Part shown: piece by piece, positions 1-6,189 of the stretch
Layout of the letters: each line of letters opens with the position of its first letter
Numbering within the stretch: position 1 is the first letter of the stretch
Assembly (NCBI GenBank): GCA_025934595.1
Contig: JAICXU010000045.1
Span: 1-10,539, forward strand
Length of the DNA stretch: 10,539 bases
Direction of reading: 5' to 3'
DNA from: Polyangiaceae bacterium
GTDB taxonomy: Bacteria > Myxococcota_A > Polyangia > Polyangiales > Polyangiaceae
Program-made: the position numbers and the translations under genes
Notes under the pieces: model-generated
The model's database searches: none
Seen by the model: only the letters and a program-made list of their open reading frames with translations
Told to the model about the DNA's origin: nothing

Positions 1-2757
1 AACGGACACGAGTACCAAGCGACCGTGCGATCTCGCGCGCGCAGCAATCGAAGATGCCCGACGTGCTACGGCGGTTGGTCGCTCGAGAACATTCGCGCAT
101 TCGTGAAATCCCTTTTGTCGCACGTGTCCGCGTTCAACCCGAGCGAGCTCTATGCGCTAGCGATGCAGGCGAGCGGCTTCGCCGACAAAGACTCACGTCC
201 ATTCATGATGGCGATCTCGACGGGCCGATTTCCGCGAGAAGAGCTCGAGAAATTCGCGGACGGCAAACCGTCTCTCGTCGATCAATTCGCCGCAGACAAA
301 TCGCTAACCCTCGAGCTCGTCGACGGTCGCGAGCCGCAAAAAGCACCACTTGCCGCCGATCCGTTCGCGCTTCCCGCGGCGCCCGAGCCGATCGATGTCG
401 GCGAGCGCGTCGACGTGGACGTGAGCCGTGATGTCGATGCGACCGGCGCGTCGATGGCAGGAGCGGCAACGCCCGAAGACGATTCGATGCCGCTCGTGAA
501 GACGCACGACGCGCTTGCGGCGCTCGACAGCGTGCTCGTCGCGGACGCGGACGCCGAGACGGTGAAATTCTTGCTCGACAGCGCGAAGGCGAAATTGTGG
601 CGGCACGCGTACGTGGATCCGAAAGAGGCGCGGGCACAGGCGGCGTCGTTCCAAGGCGACGCGTATTCGACGCTCGTCCGCGATCGATTTCTCGTCGAGT
701 TCGATGAAGCCGAGGCGCTAGAAGTTCCGGCGGGCTACTCGTTTCGGCCGGAACCGAACAAACCCATCACGCCGCCGAACTTGATGCAGCGCCGCGTCGC
801 GGTGTCGATGCGCAACGAACGTCGCTTCGGCAACTGGTCCGGAATGGGCGCCGGAAAAACGCTGAGCGCGATCGTCGCAACGCGCGTCGTCGCCGCGACA
901 CTCACGTTGATCTGCTGCCCGAACGCTGTCGTCGACAACTGGGAGGACGAAATTAAAAAGGCGTTCCCGAAATCGGAAGTGGCGAAGAAGACGTGGCATG
1001 CGGATTGGAAGGACCCGCTCGAGACGACGCCGCGCTATCTCGTCCTCAACTACGAACAATTCCAGCAGCCGAATTCGGAAGCCGAGCTCGTCGGGTTTCT
1101 CGATCGCAACGTCGTCGACTTCATCGTGGTCGACGAGATCCACTACGCGAAGCAGCGCGACGCGGGCGCGTCGATGTCGAAGCGCAAACGCCTCGTGCAG
1201 GGCCTCATCCTCGAAGCGGGGAAAAAGACGGCCGATCTGTGCGTGCTCGGCATGAGCGGAACCCCCGTCATCAACACGCTGCAAGAGGGCAAGAGCCTCG
1301 TCGAGATGATCACAGGGCATCGCCACGACGATCTCGAGACGCGCGCGACCGTGCAAAATTGCATGCGGCTCTATCAGCGGCTCGTGACGCTCGGCACGCG
1401 CTGGAAGCCGGACTACGCGATCCAACTCGACGTGCACAAGCTCGAGATCGACTGCGGACAGGAGCTCGACGAAATTCGCAAGGTCGGACGCGGCACCGTG
1501 CTCGAGCTCGAGCAAGTGCTCACGCGACTTCGCATGCCCACGATTCTCGAGAATCTCAAGCCCGGCGAGAAGACACTTATCTACACGCACTACGTCGAAG
1601 GCATCGCGGGACCTCTTCGCGAGGAGATTGATCGTGCGGGCCATCGCGTCGGACTGCTCGTTGGTGGGACGGATGACGAGCACCTCGACGAGTTCTTGAA
1701 ACCCGACGGCAACATCGACGTGCTCGTCGCGTCGAGCCGTATCGGCACCGGCGTCAACGGCCTCCAGTACGTGTGCAGCAAGCTGATCATCAACTCGCTC
1801 CCCTGGACGAACGCCGAGTACGAGCAGCTCGTCGGCCGCCTGTTTCGTCAGGGAAGCAACTTCAAGAAGGTCGACGTGATCATCCCGGTCACCTTCGCGA
1901 CGATCCAAGGGGAACGCTGGTCGTACTGCGAATCGAAGCTGCATCGTCTCGAGTACAAAAAATCGATCGCGGATGCCGCCGTCGACGGCGTCGTGCCCGA
2001 AGGCAATCTGCGGACGCCCGCGCAGGCCCAGCAAGACATCATCGATTGGCTCACGCGCTTGGAGACCGGAAATCTCGCGGAGATCAAGCGACCAGTCATC
2101 AAGATTCCGCTCTCCGGCGAGCCGGGCGAGGTCCAACGGCGCAACAAGCAATACGGCGATTTCTCGAAGATGAACAACCGCTGGTACGCGTCGGCGAGCG
2201 ACGCGACGCACGCGCGCCTCGCGACGAACACCGAGGAATGGGCGCACTACCACACGATGTACAAGCAGCTCCGCGAATCGTGGCCGGTCGTCCCGTACAA
2301 AGAGGAAATTCGATGGCTCGCGGAGCGCGAAGGGCTCGTCGTCGGCGACTTCGGTTGCGGCGAGGCGCTGCTCGCGGCGGAAGCATCCGACCTGCACCAA
2401 GTGCACAGCTTCGATCACGTCGCGATCAACGACAAAGTCGTCGCGTGCGACATCGCGCACGTTCCGCTGAAGAACAACACGCTCGACGTCGCGATCTTCT
2501 GTCTCTCGCTGATGGGCGCGAATTTCACCGACTACATCCGCGAAGCGCACCGGTGCCTACGGCTCGACGGGTTTTTGCATATCTGGGAGCCGGCGAGCTA
2601 CTTCGACGACGTCGGGAAATTCCGCTCTGGCCTCGTGAGACTCGGATTCGACGTGCTGCCGCCCGAGACCGAGGGCGCGTTCGTTCGGATCTACGCCACG
2701 AAAAACACGAAGAAGACCGTCGCAGATCTCGTGCTCCCGTTCCGCGGTCACGCGTGA
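1..2757 (+). CDS. Zinc-ribbon / SNF2-type helicase / Rrp8-like methyltransferase fusion (5' end outside window)
   Basis: The frame is open from base 1, so the gene starts upstream; the GTG at 25 is probably internal. Codons 4-66 give GHE followed by CPTC (cysteines at 55 and 64), the second half of a GHEW-x(n)-CPxC zinc-ribbon like DUF4379. Counting from the GTG at 25, the SNF2-type ATPase has Walker A GMGAGKT (273-279), a CPNAVVDNW motif Ia, DEIH (370-373), SGTP (411-414), IGTGVNGLQ as motif V and QLVGRLFRQGS (601-611). From about residue 719 to the end it reads like Rrp8/nucleomethylin: a YH...WP lead-in, SAM motif DFGCG (775-779), an acidic HSFD strand, CDIAHVPL and FCLSLMGAN (825-833). 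Known: Rrp8 makes m1A in large-subunit rRNA of eukaryotes; SNF2 ATPases translocate on duplex nucleic acid. Inferred: an ATP-driven nucleic-acid remodeller delivering a methyltransferase; the substrate is unknown. Stop TGA at 2755-2757. Domain calls are confident, the biological role is not. Confidence 0.88.
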   Translation, partial: NGHEYQATVRSRARSNRRCPTCYGGWSLENIRAFVKSLLSHVSAFNPSELYALAMQASGFADKDSRPFMMAISTGRFPREELEKFADGKPSLVDQFAADKSLTLELVDGREPQKAPLAADPFALPAAPEPIDVGERVDVDVSRDVDATGASMAGAATPEDDSMPLVKTHDALAALDSVLVADADAETVKFLLDSAKAKLWRHAYVDPKEARAQAASFQGDAYSTLVRDRFLVEFDEAEALEVPAGYSFRPEPNKPITPPNLMQRRVAVSMRNERRFGNWSGMGAGKTLSAIVATRVVAATLTLICCPNAVVDNWEDEIKKAFPKSEVAKKTWHADWKDPLETTPRYLVLNYEQFQQPNSEAELVGFLDRNVVDFIVVDEIHYAKQRDAGASMSKRKRLVQGLILEAGKKTADLCVLGMSGTPVINTLQEGKSLVEMITGHRHDDLETRATVQNCMRLYQRLVTLGTRWKPDYAIQLDVHKLEIDCGQELDEIRKVGRGTVLELEQVLTRLRMPTILENLKPGEKTLIYTHYVEGIAGPLREEIDRAGHRVGLLVGGTDDEHLDEFLKPDGNIDVLVASSRIGTGVNGLQYVCSKLIINSLPWTNAEYEQLVGRLFRQGSNFKKVDVIIPVTFATIQGERWSYCESKLHRLEYKKSIADAAVDGVVPEGNLRTPAQAQQDIIDWLTRLETGNLAEIKRPVIKIPLSGEPGEVQRRNKQYGDFSKMNNRWYASASDATHARLATNTEEWAHYHTMYKQLRESWPVVPYKEEIRWLAEREGLVVGDFGCGEALLAAEASDLHQVHSFDHVAINDKVVACDIAHVPLKNNTLDVAIFCLSLMGANFTDYIREAHRCLRLDGFLHIWEPASYFDDVGKFRSGLVRLGFDVLPPETEGAFVRIYATKNTKKTVADLVLPFRGHA

Positions 2758-2767
2758 TGCGAGGCGT

Positions 2768-2998
2768 TCACGGGAGCGCGGGCGAGCTCTGAGCTTCAAC
2801 GTCGTCACGCGTTTTTCGAGCTTCAGGTGACGACACGTTGCGCTCGTCGAAGAGGCAAAGCGCGAGCTGGATGCCGTCCTGCGGCGTCAGCCCGCGTCGT
2901 TCCGACCACTTCGCGAGATGCTCGAAAACGGTGCGATCGAGATGGAGCCCATTGATGATGATGAAGCGCCCGCAGGGGGACGGTCTTGTGCTTGCCAT
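2768..2998 (-). CDS. Small hypothetical protein, possibly ribbon-helix-helix-like
   Basis: This 76-residue frame has the G/C-rich third positions of its neighbours, and no upstream in-frame start is visible close by, so the ATG at 2998 is the likely start. No clear Shine-Dalgarno precedes it. Residues 11-52 read as a strand (RFIIING), then two amphipathic helices (TVFEHLAKWSERRG and PQDGIQLALCLFDE). That pattern is loosely like a CopG/Arc ribbon-helix-helix fold. The tail (53-76) is polar and probably disordered. It converges on the helicase-methyltransferase gene with only a 10-base gap, and lies 129 bases downstream of hipA on the same strand. Function is not recognised; the DNA-binding idea is inference from residue pattern only. 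Confidence 0.55.
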   Translation of the reverse strand: MASTRPSPCGRFIIINGLHLDRTVFEHLAKWSERRGLTPQDGIQLALCLFDERNVSSPEARKTRDDVEAQSSPALP

Positions 2999-3093
2999 GT
3001 TCGCATATCGACCGGCGCCGCCCGAAAGTTGCGTGCAAGGGGCTGCGCACGCGATGCAAGGAGACGATGTCCGTCATCGGTCGCGTCGTCCAA

Positions 3094-3112
3094 ACGGCGC
3101 GGATGGCGCCGT
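3094..3112 (-). terminator. Candidate hairpin terminator downstream of hipA
   Basis: A perfect 6-bp GC-rich stem (ACGGCG / CGCCGT) encloses a 7-base loop, 16 bases past the hipA stop. On the minus strand it is followed by TTTGG, a very short U tract, so it would be a weak terminator. The rest of 2999-3127 shows no supported gene; an ATG at 3067 with a good upstream AGGAG opens only a frame antisense to hipA. Confidence 0.3.
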
Positions 3113-3127
3113 CAACGTGCTCGCAGA

Positions 3128-4414
3128 TCAGCGACGCGTCCCGCGCGCTGCGGCGCGCTCTGCATGTTCGAACGCGGGCGCGAACGGCTCGAGCTCCGCA
3201 TCCGTCATGCCGAGCGAGCGCCCCTCTTTGCGCCAGCGTGCGACGGCGCTCTCGACGCGGGCGAGCACTTCCTTCGCGCGCTTCGCGGGTATCTTGAAGT
3301 ACGGCGCGACGGAGAGGAGCGCGTCGATCGTCGCGTCAGGGCCCGCATTCTGCGAGATCCACGTCTTCAGCTCGCGAACCCGATCGGGAAAGGGATTGAG
3401 ATCGAACGCGGGAGCGAGACGCCACTGGCCGTGGTCCGTGTGCAAAAAACCATGGTTCATCAGGTGGTCGTCGACGTTGGTGATGAGGATCGAAAACGCG
3501 ACGCGCCGCCAGAGCTCGTCGATGTCCGCCTGCGCCGCGGCGCCGTGAACGCGGATCGCGTCTACGATCTCCGTGTAGTCATGCACTCCCGAGTCGCTGG
3601 GGTCCGCGCCGAGCATCGTTGCGGCCGACACGTAGAGCAATCGACCTCCGGTCTTCGGTCGATCGAACCGCGTAATGAGCGCGACGGGGGCGCCGTCGCT
3701 GTCCACCAACCTCGCGTCTGCGACGTCGATTCCGGCTGCTCGCGCCAGCCGCATCGCGAGCACCTCTCCTTTGGTCACGGCACGTTCGTCCGTCACGCTC
3801 GGGAACTTGCCGATGGAGAGACGTCCCTTCTCGTCGACGATGGTGCACTTGGGTCGCAAGCCACCGAGCGACGTGCCGCGCCCGCGTAGGTACGCCAGAT
3901 CCGCCGCGGTCTCGCTGTCTGTCTCGAACGACCGTGTTGCGGCCGCGAGGTGTGCGAGCTCGATCAGCGGCGGTGCCGTGCGACGACCCGGCTCGGAAGC
4001 GCGCTGGAAATGGCCCTCTTCGTCCTGGAACCGCAGCGCACCCGCGCGACTTGCGTCGTCCACCTCGAGCAGAAAGTCGAGCTGATTGAGAGGCCGCGAA
4101 TTCATTTCCGAGCTCTTGTGACGAGCCGCCTTCATGCGCTTCGCGTGATCGCGGAGGATGACGCGGCGGCCCCAACCGTCGGGCTCGGTGTCGGCGATCG
4201 CGGCGTGAAAGATGGACCCGTCGTGCGCCTTCTTGTGGAACTGCGCGCCTGCGACGAGCTGAAGTGCGGGGTCGATGGAGAACCGCTCGGTCGCCGCGAG
4301 CCAGCCCGCATCGTACTCGAACGCTGCGCTCTCACGCGCGCCCTCGGCGTTGTAGCGGATCGTGCCGACGAGACGCGCGTCGTCGCCAAGGAAGACCTTG
4401 ATGGTGCGCTTCAT
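3128..4414 (-). CDS. hipA: HipA-type serine/threonine kinase toxin
   Basis: The 428-residue length is usual for HipA. Visible motifs are an N-terminal HipA domain with TEPDGWGRR (76-84), the glycine-rich TSLGGLRPK loop (181-189), a likely ATP-lysine strand SIGKFPS (K203), the kinase catalytic loop NVDDHLMN (313-320, catalytic Asp315 and Asn320 by alignment to the DxHxxN of E. coli HipA) and the metal-binding Asp338 in APAFDLNP. Known: HipA kinases phosphorylate translation factors such as glutamyl-tRNA synthetase and are neutralised by HipB. The exact target here is unknown. Its ATG overlaps the hipB stop as ATGA (4411-4414), indicating translational coupling. All key kinase residues are present, so the toxin looks intact. 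The glycine-rich loop resembles the TSLGG-x-RPK class rather than the E. coli K-12 form with its autophosphorylated serine. A tRNA-Glu gene lies about 6 kb away; I see no functional link. Confidence 0.9.
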   Translation of the reverse strand: MKRTIKVFLGDDARLVGTIRYNAEGARESAAFEYDAGWLAATERFSIDPALQLVAGAQFHKKAHDGSIFHAAIADTEPDGWGRRVILRDHAKRMKAARHKSSEMNSRPLNQLDFLLEVDDASRAGALRFQDEEGHFQRASEPGRRTAPPLIELAHLAAATRSFETDSETAADLAYLRGRGTSLGGLRPKCTIVDEKGRLSIGKFPSVTDERAVTKGEVLAMRLARAAGIDVADARLVDSDGAPVALITRFDRPKTGGRLLYVSAATMLGADPSDSGVHDYTEIVDAIRVHGAAAQADIDELWRRVAFSILITNVDDHLMNHGFLHTDHGQWRLAPAFDLNPFPDRVRELKTWISQNAGPDATIDALLSVAPYFKIPAKRAKEVLARVESAVARWRKEGRSLGMTDAELEPFAPAFEHAERAAARGTRR

Positions 4415-4743
4415 AGCGAGGTCGGCGCCCGCTTCGGATGGACGCGCTTCGGCACGTGCTGCTGGTCGAGGAGTAGGCCTTGCTCGTCGCGGCTCGCGTC
4501 GATCAGGTCGCCGAGCGCGTCGCCGAACCCGAGGACGAACAAGGCCATCGCGTAGATGCCCATCGACACGGTCGGATCGCCTTTCTCCACCCGAACGTAA
4601 GTGCTCTTGGCGACGCCCAGCCGCTCGGCCATCATCGCCGTGGTGAGTCGCCTTTTGCGACGCGCGAGCGCGAGATCCGCGCCGAATTTCTTCAGCGATC
4701 GGCGGACCTTCATGGGCAGGACGTCATGTACGGAGGATCGCAT
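4411..4743 (-). CDS. hipB: HipB-like XRE-family antitoxin/repressor
   Basis: The 110-residue product carries a helix-turn-helix of the Cro/C1 type at about residues 22-70: LALARRKRRLT, then AERLGVAKSTYVRVEKGDP as turn and recognition helix, then VSMGIYAMALFVLG. The tail (DASRDEQGLLLDQQHVPKRV) matches the extended C-terminus of HipB proteins that pair with this HipA class. It lies first in the operon and overlaps hipA by four bases. Two starts are possible: ATG at 4743, used here, or ATG at 4713, giving a product ten residues shorter and beginning MKVRRSLKKFG. Neither has a strong Shine-Dalgarno; the shorter form loses no HTH residues and is equally credible. It probably represses its own operon through the AT-rich symmetric region just upstream. 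Confidence 0.85.
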   Translation of the reverse strand: MRSSVHDVLPMKVRRSLKKFGADLALARRKRRLTTAMMAERLGVAKSTYVRVEKGDPTVSMGIYAMALFVLGFGDALGDLIDASRDEQGLLLDQQHVPKRVHPKRAPTSL

Positions 4744-4760
4744 CGCACGGGCTCATTGAT

Positions 4761-4799
4761 ACGACTGTATATCGTGTTACGACTCATATATACTACGTA
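4761..4799. promoter_or_regulatory. Candidate hipBA promoter/operator region
   Basis: An AT-rich island in otherwise GC-rich DNA lies 18-56 bases upstream of the longer hipB start. It holds an inverted repeat GTATAT (4767-4772) / ATATAC (4788-4793) with a 15-base spacer centred on 4780, and a direct repeat ACGACT (4761-4766 and 4780-4785, 19-base offset). Reading toward hipB, TATACA is a plausible -10. Position and symmetry suit autoregulation by HipB; binding is inferred. Confidence 0.45.
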
Positions 4800-4884
4800 A
4801 CTGCCCATCTCGTCGAGGCCGCAAATGCGCGTCGCAAACGATTGGCGTCCCTAGGTGGTCGAATTTGGAACCGCGCTTACAGAA

Positions 4885-4906
4885 TTGGTCGGCGCGGCGT
4901 GACCAA
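4885..4906. repeat. Short inverted repeat upstream of the DUF4160 gene
   Basis: TTGGTC (4885-4890) and GACCAA (4901-4906) form a perfect 6-bp inverted repeat with a 10-base GC-rich spacer, 59 bases before the DUF4160 start. It could be an operator or a small hairpin; there is no adjoining U tract. The surrounding 4800-4964 shows no gene. Confidence 0.3.
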
Positions 4907-4964
4907 ATCAGCGAACGAGCCGCAACGGACGGCCTCCGAGAGCGCATTCGTCGCGTAAGCTGAC

Positions 4965-5222
4965 GTGGCCGATGCCGGTCGTCTTTCGCTATTTCGCTAT
5001 AAGGGATTTCGCTTCTTTTTCTATTCGAACGAGGGCGATCCGCGCGAGCCACTCCACGTGCACGTGCGCAGCGCCGACGGAGATGCCAAGCTGTGGCTCG
5101 TGCCCGTCGTGACCATCACCGAAAGCCACGGCTACGATGCGCGAACGTTGCGGGAGCTATGCGATGTCGCGGAACGAAATCGTGATCTGATCGAGAGGAC
5201 TTGGAATGAGCACTTCGCCTAA
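4965..5222 (+). CDS. DUF4160 family protein with a disturbed 5' end
   Basis: The body (KGFRFFFYSNEGDPREP, then HVHVRSADGDAKLWL, and a C-terminal NRDLIERTWNEHF) is the DUF4160 pattern. Family members usually begin M-P-x-V-x-R and then continue GxRFFFYSNEG. Here ATG CCG GTC GTC TTT CGC at 4972 gives exactly that opening (MPVVFR), but in the wrong frame, because TTTCGCTA is duplicated in tandem at 4984-4999. Removing one 8-bp copy restores MPVVFRYKGFRFFFYSNEG. As the sequence stands, the body can be read only from another start such as GTG 4965 (MADAGRLSLFRYKGF...), which has no good Shine-Dalgarno. It overlaps the DUF2442 gene by 17 bases. DUF4160/DUF2442 neighbours are common and often suspected of being a toxin-antitoxin-like pair; no activity is established that I can name. 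The gene may be inactivated, weakly expressed or switchable. Confidence 0.75.
   Translation: MADAGRLSLFRYKGFRFFFYSNEGDPREPLHVHVRSADGDAKLWLVPVVTITESHGYDARTLRELCDVAERNRDLIERTWNEHFA
4984..4999 (+). repeat. 8-bp perfect tandem duplication (TTTCGCTA x2)
   Basis: TTTCGCTA occurs at 4984-4991 and again at 4992-4999 with no gap. Eight is not a multiple of three, so the duplication shifts the frame between the canonical ATG at 4972 and the conserved DUF4160 body. Confidence 0.95.
5193..5198 (+). promoter_or_regulatory. Ribosome binding site of the DUF2442 gene
   Basis: GAGAGG lies 7 bases before the ATG at 5206, inside the end of the DUF4160 gene. It fixes the start and means the downstream gene could be translated even if the upstream frame is broken. 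Confidence 0.6.
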
Positions 5223-5454
5223 ATCGGTTCGGTTCGACGACGACACGATGTGGGTGTCCCTCGAAGACGGGCGCGTGCTCGGCGTGCCGCTCGCGTGGTT
5301 TCCGCGTCTCTTACGTGCGGCACCAGAGCAGCGAGCATCGTGTGAGCTGAGTCGCACGGGACTGCATTGGGAATCGCTCGACGAAGACATTTCGATAGCT
5401 GGTCTCCTCGCGGGTCGAGGTGATCAAACGCGTCCGCGGGGCGCGGCCGCGTAG
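5206..5454 (+). CDS. DUF2442 family protein
   Basis: The 82-residue product has the family hallmarks in order: RFDDDTMWVSLEDGR (9-23), LGVPLAWFPRLLRA (25-38), PEQRASCELS and GLHWESLDEDISIAGLL (52-68), followed by a short basic/Gly tail. The start is fixed by GAGAGG 7 bases upstream. It overlaps the DUF4160 gene by 17 bases, so the two are cotranscribed. Known: DUF2442 proteins are small, lack a defined activity and sit next to DUF4160 genes in many bacteria. A role as the antitoxin-like partner is inference. The gene looks intact. Confidence 0.85.
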   Translation: MSTSPKSVRFDDDTMWVSLEDGRVLGVPLAWFPRLLRAAPEQRASCELSRTGLHWESLDEDISIAGLLAGRGDQTRPRGAAA

Positions 5455-5539
5455 CGAAAGTAGTCGACCGTAGAATTTGCCGGCGCGGCTGGCGCTTCAC
5501 GATAGACCTGCATTTCTCGAAGCTATCGCGAGCTTCGGC

Positions 5540-5794
5540 TCAGCGCGATCGGCTCAAGATCGATTGAACCTCGTGAATCGCATCTTCGAGTTGCGCAGCC
5601 TCGTCCTCAGTCAGGTCTCTTTTTGCGAATGCGCGTACGGCTTCCAGCGCGTGGAGGAGCTGGTGCCATTCGTCGCTCAATCCGGAATGGAGAGGCCAGG
5701 CCACGAGCACATGTCGGAGCGCGCTCAGACGTCGGCGTTCACACCAGGTATCGACCAACGTTGAAACGGCCTCGATCACTGTCGCCGGAACCAT
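5540..5794 (-). CDS. Uncharacterised 84-residue helical protein
   Basis: I do not recognise the family. The ATG at 5794 is preferred over an upstream in-frame start at 5926, because the extra 44 residues are low-complexity and overlie the RCC1 remnant. The product is mostly predicted helix: MVPATVIEAVSTLVDTW (1-17), RRLSALRHVLVAWPL, DEWHQLLHALEAVRAFA and EDEAAQLEDAIHEVQSIL. It has a single cysteine, no signal peptide and no membrane segment. Third-position G/C bias is weaker than in neighbouring genes. No strong Shine-Dalgarno is seen. It converges on the DUF2442 gene (85-base gap). The gene call rests on protein-like composition rather than homology. Confidence 0.55.
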   Translation of the reverse strand: MVPATVIEAVSTLVDTWCERRRLSALRHVLVAWPLHSGLSDEWHQLLHALEAVRAFAKRDLTEDEAAQLEDAIHEVQSILSRSR

Positions 5795-5858
5795 GCGCGA
5801 AGCGTGACACGATGGTGGCGAGCTGCGAAACAGCGAGTTTTCCCAAGACGGTCGCGGC

Positions 5859-6115
5859 GCAATGCGGGGGACCGTAGCCGTTCTCACCCCAACAGGAGCA
5901 GGTGGTCGTCCCAGGTGACGGCGCAAGCATGGGCAGCACCGACGGCGAGGTGAGCAACGTCCGCGAGCGCCGGCATCACTTGTGGCGCGTAGTTGTAGGG
6001 GGTTTCGTCGGGCGCCGCGGCGACCGGATCAAAGCGCCTTTCTGGGAGCGCGGCGGTGCCGTCGCCGCCTGGGAAAATAGGCTCGATTCGAGCCGTTGAT
6101 GGGACTCTGGTGCCA
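5859..6115 (-). pseudogene. Remnant of an RCC1-repeat protein, frameshifted
   Basis: One minus-strand frame carries GGDGTAALPERRFDPVAA and then MPALADVAHLAVGAAHACAV, the RCC1 repeat pattern (GDGT...P...L.DV..LA.G..H.CA). It then stops after TWDDHLLLLG. In the next frame, CWGENGYG, the end of the same repeat, continues. Dropping one G of the pair at 5895-5896 joins them as DDHLLCWGENGYG, so a single-base insertion explains the break. Upstream, SNRAYF sits in a third frame next to GGDGT, suggesting a second frameshift. RCC1-repeat proteins form seven-bladed beta-propellers, are many times longer than this and are often extracellular in myxobacteria. Both ends are missing here and no start codon fits. 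The fragment is followed by the divergent lipoprotein operon. Confidence 0.6.
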
Positions 6116-6189
6116 AAGTCGCGGTCTCGCGCGCCAATCGCGCCCGCGCGCCATGACGGATCGATTCCCGATGCTAGCGTCCGCCGCCA

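Noticed and set aside
718..2550. A 610-codon open frame antisense to the helicase-methyltransferase gene
   Set aside because: It is the mirror image of a high-GC gene, with Arg/Asp/Val-rich composition and no domain. The plus strand carries ordered SNF2 and Rrp8 motifs throughout.
2918..3889. Plus-strand frames of 236-323 codons opposite hipA
   Set aside because: They are Arg/Ala-rich shadows; the minus strand shows a complete HipA with kinase motifs.
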